From assembly GCA_003482885.1 (NCBI GenBank), contig DMXN01000013.1:31498-46690 (forward strand): a DNA stretch of 15,193 nt, written 5' to 3'. Source of the stretch: Candidatus Moraniibacteriota bacterium. Its GTDB lineage: Bacteria; Patescibacteriota; Minisyncoccia; Moranbacterales; UBA2206. Below, in pieces: positions 7,720 through 14,953 of this stretch; positions within the stretch are counted from its first letter, which is position 1, and the number at the start of each line of letters is the position of its first letter. The position numbers and the translations under genes are program-made. The notes under the pieces are model-generated. The model had not been told where the DNA came from and ran no database searches. It was given only the letters and a program-made list of their open reading frames with translations.

Positions 7720-8508
7720 TTATGCTTTATTTAAAGATCGAATCTTTTCAATTTTTTCATATTTTCTATCGACAATAACCCATTTATAAATAAAATCAAG
7801 CATAAAACTAACAGTAAATAAAATAAAAGGAAGTAGAATTATTACAATCCATAAAAAATCCAGTTTTATTAATAATTGCTGGCTAGCAATATACTTTTTG
7901 AAATTGTCCAAGAGTCCCGTTGCATTTAATATTTCCAAAGTAAAAAAACCAACCGCGTATACAATTAAAAAATACACAGAAACTAATTGTATCTGAAGAA
8001 TACACCAGCCAAATGATTTCCTGCCTAGAATATAATTGGTTTTGTAAATATCCGTATAATTATCAGGAACATCCTTATTTGAAAATTCACATTCTTTTGG
8101 CATATATAAATACCAAAGTAATTCTCCGAAACTTAATCCTTTGGATGTTATTATGCACTCCGTTTTATTGTTACTTGTTTTTCCAAAATCTCTTTGCTCA
8201 AGATTGCCAAATATATTCTGCGTTCCAACATAATTTTTTTCCTTATCAGATATAAGCATGTCTTTGAAATGCTTATCTGTAATAATATGATCAATGAATT
8301 TATGCCCATCGTATGTCCAAAATAATATTTTCTTTTCAATTTCCCAGATCGGATAAGCAGCCTCGAATTTCCAACTTTCTTTATTAAACAAAGATACTCG
8401 AGATTTTAAAACACTAATTTGACCATCAAACTGCTTGTTAAGTTTTTTTAAAACCAAAAAATATTCTAGCTTCTTAAAAACATTAAGTTTTATTGAGGGT
8501 ATAATCAT
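7720..8508 (-). CDS. Unknown two-TM protein inside the Type III R-M operon
   Basis: I do not recognise this 262-residue protein. Residues 1-165 are hydrophilic and probably cytosolic, with a lysine-rich start and a conserved-looking stretch ECIITSKGLSFGELLWYLYMP at 117-137 that could be part of a small wing or strand-helix unit. Two strong hydrophobic segments follow (about 171-193 and 214-240), then a charged tail YEKIEKIRSLNKA. There is no signal peptide, and no nuclease, NTPase or protease motif is visible. The ATG comes 2 bases after the mod stop, and its own stop is immediately followed by the res ATG, so it is embedded in the mod-res transcript. Its DNA is strikingly AT-rich: two consecutive 60-base blocks near the 3' end (7741-7860) have 12 G+C each, against 22 and 28 in res. 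It could be an accessory membrane effector, a regulator or a passenger gene. No function can be assigned. Confidence 0.85.
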   Translation of the reverse strand: MIIPSIKLNVFKKLEYFLVLKKLNKQFDGQISVLKSRVSLFNKESWKFEAAYPIWEIEKKILFWTYDGHKFIDHIITDKHFKDMLISDKEKNYVGTQNIFGNLEQRDFGKTSNNKTECIITSKGLSFGELLWYLYMPKECEFSNKDVPDNYTDIYKTNYILGRKSFGWCILQIQLVSVYFLIVYAVGFFTLEILNATGLLDNFKKYIASQQLLIKLDFLWIVIILLPFILFTVSFMLDFIYKWVIVDRKYEKIEKIRSLNKA

Positions 8509-8510
8509 AT

Positions 8511-10136
8511 TTATTTCGCCAACTTATAAATCTCAAAAGGCAATTGCGCGAAGTCGATGCGGAAGGCGTCGAGATGGTCTTGATCTAGATATTTTGTCGG
8601 CGCGAAAACTAAACGCCTTTTATTTTTATGTCTGCCTAGCGCTTGCGCGCGATCCAATGTCAATGCCGTATTTTTCAGATATTCTATATCCGGCTTATAG
8701 AAAAGATAAATTTCATATTCTTTCGTTTCACCAATGAAATTTTCCTTTTTGTTAATTTTTTTCTCGTCAAATTCTTCTCCCGTCGCGGTATAAAAAACAT
8801 ACCGCGCCAATTCTGCGTAACTTGGCAAATTTTTGCCGGACAAAAGTTCTTCCATTATTATCGGTTTTCCAATTTCAAAATAGGAAAAGCTTCCGCCCAA
8901 ACCTTTTTTCAATTTTTCATCCTTTGTATCTTTCACGCCCTTAATCACTCGTCGCACTCTTTCGGCTGTAATCTTATCGGCGTAATCTTCCGTCTCCACT
9001 AAAATAAATTTCCTGTTTCCACTGTCTTCTTTATTCAAATCCAAAACCGCCTGCGCCGTCGTGCCGGAACCGGCAAAAGAATCGAGAATTATCGAATTTT
9101 TATCGGTTGAATGAGAAATTAAAAATTTGATTAGCGCACTAGCTTTTGGATTTTCAAACAAGTCTTTTTTTTCAAAAATCTGCGTTAGCTCATTTGTGCC
9201 GTCTCCGGTTGTTGCCAAATCAAATAAAATGCTCCTTTCTTTAATAACTTTTTTGTCTCCATTCTCAAAATAAACTTTTTCATATGGCACCCATTCATTA
9301 TTCCTTTTTTCCCACTGAATTAAATTACTTTCAATCAATAAGTTCATTCTATTTTTACCAACACGCCACCTGCCATCATTTCCATCCGGCGCTTTGGGAT
9401 AAATATTTTTTTCATCCGGAGATTTTATTGAAAAATACATTCCCGGACGATCTTCTTTTTTTGCGCCAGTGCCCCACTTTGCCAATTTAACTAAATTATA
9501 TTTACCCTGCGCATCTTCTTTTCCAAAAGCCATTTGATCTAATGGTATTTCTTCATCAATCCACTTAAAATCACTCGTTTTTCTATAAACAAGAATATAC
9601 TCGTGTTCGGTTACGAAAAATTCATCTGTTTGTCCTCCGCCTTCTTTTTTTCTCCAAATTAATTGACCAACAAAATTTTCCTCTCCAAACACTTCGTCAA
9701 ATAAAAACCTTAATCTATGCTGTTCATTATTATCAATCGAAATAAAAATCGCGCCATCTTTGCTTAAAAGTTCGCGCAATAATTTCAATCTGGGCATCAT
9801 CATACACAGCCATTTGTCATGGCGCGTCAAATCTTCTTTGTCCACCACTTTTCCCAGCCATTCCTGCATCATCGGCGAATTGACATTGTCATTATACGCC
9901 CACTTTTCATTGCCGGTGTTATACGGAGGATCAATATAAATACATTTTACTTTTCCGGCGTAAGTTGGAAGCAAAGCTTTCAGCGCGATCAAATTGTCGC
10001 CGTGAATAATCAAGTTGTCATGCAAACTGATTTTGTCCGCGAGGCTTTTTTCCTTTTTGGGAATCAGCTCATGATATTTCACCGCCAAATGATAATTTTG
10101 AACAAACTGTTTTCCCTTGAAATTTAATTGCGCCAT
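8511..10136 (-). CDS. mod: Type III DNA methyltransferase, Mod subunit
   Basis: This 541-residue protein is an adenine-N6 DNA methyltransferase of the beta class, the specificity and modification subunit of a Type III system. It uses S-adenosylmethionine and also directs Res to its target. The catalytic motif IV IDPPYNTGN is at 68-76 and the SAM-binding motif I DSFAGSGTTAQA at 352-363. The order (catalytic motif first) and length fit Mod. HGDNLIALKALLPTYAGKVKC lies at 45-65, as is typical for the family. The region between the motifs (about 155-325) is the likely target recognition domain and its DNA is more AT-rich than the flanks. The start at 10136 gives the usual MAQLNFKGKQFVQNYHLAVK N-terminus. 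A good promoter with an inverted repeat lies upstream. The gene is first in the operon mod - two-TM protein - res. An A8 run encodes residues around 323-325, but no long phase-variable repeat is seen. Confidence 0.95.
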   Translation of the reverse strand: MAQLNFKGKQFVQNYHLAVKYHELIPKKEKSLADKISLHDNLIIHGDNLIALKALLPTYAGKVKCIYIDPPYNTGNEKWAYNDNVNSPMMQEWLGKVVDKEDLTRHDKWLCMMMPRLKLLRELLSKDGAIFISIDNNEQHRLRFLFDEVFGEENFVGQLIWRKKEGGGQTDEFFVTEHEYILVYRKTSDFKWIDEEIPLDQMAFGKEDAQGKYNLVKLAKWGTGAKKEDRPGMYFSIKSPDEKNIYPKAPDGNDGRWRVGKNRMNLLIESNLIQWEKRNNEWVPYEKVYFENGDKKVIKERSILFDLATTGDGTNELTQIFEKKDLFENPKASALIKFLISHSTDKNSIILDSFAGSGTTAQAVLDLNKEDSGNRKFILVETEDYADKITAERVRRVIKGVKDTKDEKLKKGLGGSFSYFEIGKPIIMEELLSGKNLPSYAELARYVFYTATGEEFDEKKINKKENFIGETKEYEIYLFYKPDIEYLKNTALTLDRAQALGRHKNKRRLVFAPTKYLDQDHLDAFRIDFAQLPFEIYKLAK

Positions 10137-10163
10137 AAGATTATGAATTTTAATTTTATATTC

Positions 10164-10192
10164 AGTGTTAATTATAATACTATCTTAACACT
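10164..10192. promoter_or_regulatory. Inverted repeat over the mod -10 box, candidate operator
   Basis: AGTGTTAA-N13-TTAACACT is a perfect 8-bp inverted repeat. One arm overlaps the predicted -10 hexamer of the mod promoter and the other covers the expected transcription start region. The centre-to-centre distance of 21 bases is two helical turns, as for a dimeric repressor. No regulator gene is visible in the window. The stem is AT-rich and not followed by a T-tract, so a terminator is unlikely. Confidence 0.5.
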
Positions 10193-10209
10193 AAGCGATT
10201 TCTTGTCAA
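10182..10209 (-). promoter_or_regulatory. Sigma-70-type promoter of the restriction-modification operon
   Basis: The reverse strand has a perfect -35 TTGACA (10209-10204), a 16-base spacer and TAAGAT as -10 (10187-10182). It lies in the 79-base gap upstream of mod. A second TATAAT (10176-10171) lies a few bases downstream but has no -35 at proper distance. The predicted RNA start is about 40 bases before the mod ATG. This is the clearest promoter in the window. Confidence 0.65.
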
Positions 10210-10215
10210 ACAATA

Positions 10216-10611
10216 CTACTTTGCTTTCTTCACCCAACTCCAAACAAATATCCCTAAACTGATTATGACAAAAAGCAAACTAAGCCAAATAGAAACCAGC
10301 TCTTTTTCAGGATCAATATTAAAAAGACCATGTCTATATTCTGGAGTTGCGCTAATAATAAATATAGAAAACGATACCCAAACAATAGAAAAGCGAAGCC
10401 ATTTTAAAAAAACATTATTATTAGTAAAAAACAAAAAAATAGAAATTGCGAAAATAGCAAAAGAAAAATGGACGACGGTTCTTGTGATTGGTATGCTATT
10501 TCCTCCAAAACACTTCACTATTTTGTAATCACACTGTCCAATGTATGATCCTAGCAATATAACTAATGATGCCACTAGCAACCCAATCCTCCACCAATAT
10601 GTTTTTTGCAT
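10216..10611 (-). CDS. Small four-helix membrane protein of unknown function
   Basis: This 131-residue protein has four hydrophobic segments, about residues 8-25, 46-62, 69-88 and 107-126, joined by short loops. The N-terminus MQKTYWWRIG and the C-terminus WSWVKKAK carry positive charges, which suggests that both ends are cytosolic. Cysteines at 27 and 34 in the first loop (GQCDYKIVKC) would be outside and could form a disulfide. No catalytic motif is visible and I cannot name a family. The gene starts 18 bases after the stop of the large secreted lipase-like protein, so the two are probably co-transcribed, and a role in its export or in the same envelope process is possible but unproven. The DNA is AT-rich (11 G+C in the 60 bases from 10381). 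The next gene, mod, has its own promoter. Confidence 0.75.
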   Translation of the reverse strand: MQKTYWWRIGLLVASLVILLGSYIGQCDYKIVKCFGGNSIPITRTVVHFSFAIFAISIFLFFTNNNVFLKWLRFSIVWVSFSIFIISATPEYRHGLFNIDPEKELVSIWLSLLFVIISLGIFVWSWVKKAK

Positions 10612-10629
10612 ATTTTTATTTTTAAAAAA

Positions 10630-13600
10630 TTAATATCCTATTTCAATTTTACCTTGCTTTGTTTGCATATACGGAATAATCATCCCGGGAAGTTTTTTCC
10701 AAACTGGTCTCTTTTCCGCGTCATCGTTATTGTCATCGTCACCAAGCTCTCGTGGTTTTTCCATAATCCATGTTTCATTCCTTTTCGGAAAATAATGGGA
10801 TTCCAATAATTCCGATTCGGTCGCGATATGCGAACCGAAAAGAATGTATTTTTTCCTTCTCCAATCGAGAAGCCATTTATATTGAAGTAAGGATTTTGAA
10901 AATGCGGTTTTTACCCCATCATACGAAACAGATCGAGGGAAAACATCAACGCGATGATTATTATTTTCCTTTTTTTCAAAAACAATTTCCGTTTTATGTC
11001 CCGATTCATCAGTTAAAATTACGCTAACATTTTTTCTTTTTTCGCTTTTTTTAATTATATCAAAAATCCAAGAGAGAGCTCCTTTTTTAATTTCAGATTT
11101 TTGTTTGATTTCTTGTTCTTCCGTTTCAACCGAAATATTTTGCGACAAATTATCCACGCCAAAAATATCAAGTTTTTGTTCCGCTTGATTAAAAATCCAT
11201 TTCGCTTCCGGCGCGGTTTTGTCTATTTTTATAATTTCAGTTTTTATTTCTTCTTTGTTTCCTTTTTTATCAGTCGCGAAATATTGAAAATTGATTATTC
11301 CTTCATTGGAAATATTTATCGGCTCGGAATAATTTTGCCATAATGCTCCGCTGTCAAGCGAATAAGAAATTGCGTCTATTCCCAATCCGCCCATATTGTC
11401 TTCCGCGGAAAGCGCCACGGAAACATCGCTTGCAAACCAACTGTTGTTGCCTTCCGTTCCTGATAATTTAATTTCAGTCGCGGGAGGAATTATATCCGGC
11501 AATGTCGCTTCTCCGTTAGAAACAGGAGCCACAACATAATCATTTTCTCCGTCGCCGTCAAAATCCGTTTCTAGATCGGATAAATTATCCAAACCGGTTT
11601 CGGGAATATTCAGCGACACATTCGTTTCGGAAGAAACCGGAAGATTTTTAAAACCCGTATGCGAAATTATTTCTTCTCCGGTGGCGGTTTCTTCCACTTC
11701 TTCCATTTTGAGCGTATATGTTCCGCTGTCGTATCCGTTCATAACCATACGGATATTTTCTCCGCTTGGAACGCCGACATATTTCCTTTCGCCGAATTGA
11801 TAGTAATAACTGTTGGGAATATTTTCTTCAAAAATTATTTGCTCATTTCCATTTTCGTCAATAATTTTTTTCGGTCCGGTGTGATTATTTTGATCGTCAT
11901 ACAGATGAATATCAAGCGGTGAATAAAGAGCCATTCGAAGACGCGGTTTGGCGTTTGCATAGTCATCCGGACGGGAAGTTTTTATATATTCAGGCAAAGG
12001 AGTAGCATCGCTATTCGTAAGTATATTTGAAATAAATTGTCTTGCGTTATCAATCTCTAAAATATCTTTATGCTTTCTATCGGGAATATTGTTATCATTA
12101 TATTCATACAAGTCCATCCAATATTTTTTCACATTTTCCGCTTCCGTCAACATTAAAGCGCTTGGCGCGACAACAACCGCATCGCCGTCCACTGTGAATT
12201 TCGGATCATAAACCGGTTCGTATTCGCCGGTTCCGGCGCAAGACGGAATTTTGAAACCCGGATAATCGTAACATTTTGTTTTTTCTTTTTCCGTATAATC
12301 CACTCCGCTGATTGTGTCCAATCCCCAGCCGGCGATTTCAATCACTTCAATATTTTCCGGCGGAGTCCATATATTTAATCGCTCTTGCGTTTCAATCGCT
12401 TCATCGAGAAGATTCTCGCGAAGAATATTTTCCGATTCTACATCATTCGCGTTTGGTTTTTCCCGACCATCGCCTTCTCCCGTCAAAAAATCTATAAATT
12501 CTCCAAAACTGCCGATACTGTCCCCATAAGCGTCTTTGAAATTTTTATAACGAGTATTTTCAGATGAAAAAGTGATAAACGGATTTTCTATTCGCTCAAA
12601 ATATTCTTCCGCTGGCAAAAGTCCATAAGCTCCCGGCATATTTTCTGCCAATGAGCGCGCTTCCGATTGAGACATTAAAGTTCCCCATGCTAGCGATTCT
12701 TCATAACCGTAAAGCATTGAAAATATCGCGGACGGCGTGCCCATTTGCGGAGTTGCGACGAAAATAATTTTGTCCACTTTGCCAGCCAATCCTATTTTTT
12801 CCAATTCCAGCATCGCCGCTTTGGCAACCAGTCCGCCATTTGAATGCGCAACAATTGTCACTTTTTTACTTTTAGAATTTTCAGCCAAATTTTGGATTTC
12901 AGTTGTAAGCGATTTTACAATATTTTGATACGGCGTTCCGTTTTTGGCGATATCTTCAACGCTTTGACGCCAATCGTAAGCAAACTCTGCGTAATCGTTG
13001 ATTTTTCCTTCGGTTTTAAGATTTTCAAGATCATCGACAAAGCTTGCATATATATTTCCGGTAAGAGTACTTTTCAAAACATCTTTTGTGTAAACATTTT
13101 CAATACTTTTTCCATTTTCATCGAGCATCAATTCTTCAACATCATTTCCAAAATAATTCGGCGGCCAAAGCTGATCTTCATCTCCGGAATCATTTTTATA
13201 TAATTCACTGGCTTTGATTCCCGGAAGAAACAAAACATTGGAATTGCCGGAAGGCGCAGGCGGAACAAGATCATAGTCGAAAGGTTTTGAACGAGGATAA
13301 TAATCTGTTCCATATTTTGAAAATTTATAGGGATAATCGCAAAAACCGTCATTATTGTCATCAATGCAAGCAGCTTCATTTCTTTTCCAATAATTTCCAC
13401 CAACAGGAAGATCGAAATTGAAAAGATTGGAAGTTGAAGATGAGGATGATGTGATAAAATTGGTGGAAAAATTATTGCTATAAATTTTATTGGATCCGCC
13501 ATTGACATATATGTCCCACAAGTCGCTGTTTCTTATAATATTTCGCCATGAATAAAGCAAATATACTCCAATACTTTTTTTCAAAGAAACAATATTTTCA

Positions 13601-14904
13601 ATAATAGAATCATTTGCACGCCAAAAAAATATTCTTGCTCCATCTGGCAGCGAAAGATTTTTTAGGTTTATGTTTTTACATTCAAAACAATAAAAAGAAG
13701 CCATGTCATTCGTTCCATCAAAAATTTCATTTTCAATGTTTTCCAAATAGTAAATTGATTTCCCGCTTTCTTTATTACTCTTATCAATATCATTTAAGGG
13801 CGTGATGCTGTTAAATATTTCCAAGTTAGTTCTGCCGTTATCTGACATTGAATTATTTTTCATCGTAAATGGAGCGGTACGATCAATTTGAATTCCGTAG
13901 TATGCATTGGAATTAGCGGTATTTCCGCGCAATGCACTGCTCTCTCCTTGAGCAAGCCTGATTCCAGTATTTTTATTATTTGAAGCAATATTGTTTTCAT
14001 ACACATTGCCTCCTTTATACTCTTCGGAAATCCCATACCCATTATTAGGACCGGCAATGTTTTCAAGACAAGTATTTCCTCCTGAATAATATAATCCTAA
14101 CCCGTAAAATGCATTTGATTTTATTGTGTTGTTTGAAATTTTATTTCTATTGGAATAAACTAAATCAATGCCAAAATTATTATTTTCCAAGATGGAATTA
14201 TTAATTTCACTATCATCGGAATAATAAAAATAAACTCCATAATAAAAATTAGAAACAGAAATGTTTTTAACAATAACCGAATCTCCAATAACATAAATTC
14301 CATTGCCGGTATTATTTCCGCTAATTTTATGACCAGCCCCATCAAGAATAATATTATCATTATCAATCTGAACGGTTTCGTTTAAATCTTGAGTTAGTGT
14401 GCAAGTTTTGGAAGAAGCGTTCCAGCTTCCAATATTTGTACAGTCGCCTCCAGTGGCATCATCTTTGATAAACTTTGTGCTTTTTCTCGGTTGAATGAAA
14501 ATAATATGATTCTGACTCACATCTTGCGTAAAAGAAAAAGAGCCATTTTCATCAGCGATTAATGGCGCGTAATTATGATAATTGTCTTCGTATTTGTGAT
14601 AAGTGATACCGGAAGCGAAACCGGAAAAAATTAAATTGGCAGAATCAACGCTACTGGAAGATTTAACTTCGATAACGATCATTTCCGGCGCCGATTCAAT
14701 TTTAGCCGTTATATCCTCACTGCTGTTCAAAGCTATATTCAGATATTCACTATCAGTAATTTCAAAATGTTTTCCGGAACCTTCAATTATTCCGGGAATA
14801 CGAAATGGCGCCGATTCTTCAGCTTGAACAGAAACAGTTGAAATAGCAAATAATAAAAAGTTTAAAACTATTGCCAAGATAGAAAAGATTTTTTTATTTT
14901 TCAT
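10630..14904 (-). CDS. Secreted beta-helix / LCAT-like lipase multidomain protein
   Basis: This 1424-residue protein is predicted to be exported. Residues 1-28 form a classic signal peptide (KNKK, hydrophobic core, VQA before the cut). Residues about 180-480 are NosD-like right-handed parallel beta-helix repeats, rich in N-x-I-x-N-N and YGI/GIxL turns. A serine-rich linker (486-492) and a Ca-binding-like loop DDNNDGFCD (515-523) follow. Residues about 555-960 resemble LCAT-family alpha/beta hydrolases: LFLPGIKASELY (558-569), YDWR (643-646), nucleophile Ser688 in VAHSNGG, ATPQMGTP (717-724), VDGDAVV (905-911) as possible acid region and His945 in RKHKDIL. Later regions include a second acidic loop DFDGDGEND (1114-1122) and an Ig-like segment (about 1138-1230). 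No sortase motif, C-terminal TM helix or S-layer repeat is seen. Eight of the nine cysteines in the mature chain form close pairs, consistent with disulfides. Substrate unknown; esterase or phospholipase action on host or self lipids is plausible. Confidence 0.88.
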   Translation of the reverse strand: MKNKKIFSILAIVLNFLLFAISTVSVQAEESAPFRIPGIIEGSGKHFEITDSEYLNIALNSSEDITAKIESAPEMIVIEVKSSSSVDSANLIFSGFASGITYHKYEDNYHNYAPLIADENGSFSFTQDVSQNHIIFIQPRKSTKFIKDDATGGDCTNIGSWNASSKTCTLTQDLNETVQIDNDNIILDGAGHKISGNNTGNGIYVIGDSVIVKNISVSNFYYGVYFYYSDDSEINNSILENNNFGIDLVYSNRNKISNNTIKSNAFYGLGLYYSGGNTCLENIAGPNNGYGISEEYKGGNVYENNIASNNKNTGIRLAQGESSALRGNTANSNAYYGIQIDRTAPFTMKNNSMSDNGRTNLEIFNSITPLNDIDKSNKESGKSIYYLENIENEIFDGTNDMASFYCFECKNINLKNLSLPDGARIFFWRANDSIIENIVSLKKSIGVYLLYSWRNIIRNSDLWDIYVNGGSNKIYSNNFSTNFITSSSSSTSNLFNFDLPVGGNYWKRNEAACIDDNNDGFCDYPYKFSKYGTDYYPRSKPFDYDLVPPAPSGNSNVLFLPGIKASELYKNDSGDEDQLWPPNYFGNDVEELMLDENGKSIENVYTKDVLKSTLTGNIYASFVDDLENLKTEGKINDYAEFAYDWRQSVEDIAKNGTPYQNIVKSLTTEIQNLAENSKSKKVTIVAHSNGGLVAKAAMLELEKIGLAGKVDKIIFVATPQMGTPSAIFSMLYGYEESLAWGTLMSQSEARSLAENMPGAYGLLPAEEYFERIENPFITFSSENTRYKNFKDAYGDSIGSFGEFIDFLTGEGDGREKPNANDVESENILRENLLDEAIETQERLNIWTPPENIEVIEIAGWGLDTISGVDYTEKEKTKCYDYPGFKIPSCAGTGEYEPVYDPKFTVDGDAVVVAPSALMLTEAENVKKYWMDLYEYNDNNIPDRKHKDILEIDNARQFISNILTNSDATPLPEYIKTSRPDDYANAKPRLRMALYSPLDIHLYDDQNNHTGPKKIIDENGNEQIIFEENIPNSYYYQFGERKYVGVPSGENIRMVMNGYDSGTYTLKMEEVEETATGEEIISHTGFKNLPVSSETNVSLNIPETGLDNLSDLETDFDGDGENDYVVAPVSNGEATLPDIIPPATEIKLSGTEGNNSWFASDVSVALSAEDNMGGLGIDAISYSLDSGALWQNYSEPINISNEGIINFQYFATDKKGNKEEIKTEIIKIDKTAPEAKWIFNQAEQKLDIFGVDNLSQNISVETEEQEIKQKSEIKKGALSWIFDIIKKSEKRKNVSVILTDESGHKTEIVFEKKENNNHRVDVFPRSVSYDGVKTAFSKSLLQYKWLLDWRRKKYILFGSHIATESELLESHYFPKRNETWIMEKPRELGDDDNNDDAEKRPVWKKLPGMIIPYMQTKQGKIEIGY

Positions 14905-14953
14905 TTTCTAAATATATCACAAATCTTAAAATTAAAAAACAATCGTTTCGCTT

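Noticed and set aside
9165..9172. A8 run (coding strand) in mod as a phase-variation tract.
   Set aside because: Runs of 7-8 A/T are common throughout this AT-rich window, and no tetranucleotide or long homopolymer repeat typical of phase-variable mod genes is present.
10770..11343. Plus-strand open frames opposite the secreted protein and elsewhere in the window.
   Set aside because: They are rich in Phe, Ile and Ser as expected for antisense of AT-rich genes, match no family I know, and overlap well-supported minus-strand genes.
13432..13446. Low-complexity tract in the secreted protein gene considered as a repeat.
   Set aside because: It encodes the serine-rich linker between the beta-helix and later domains. 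The units are not exact and there is no array structure.
14905..14953. A promoter for the secreted lipase gene (TATATT near the ATG).
   Set aside because: The only -35-like TTGTTT is 20 bases away and the RNA start would lie almost on the start codon. The support is too weak to list as a feature.
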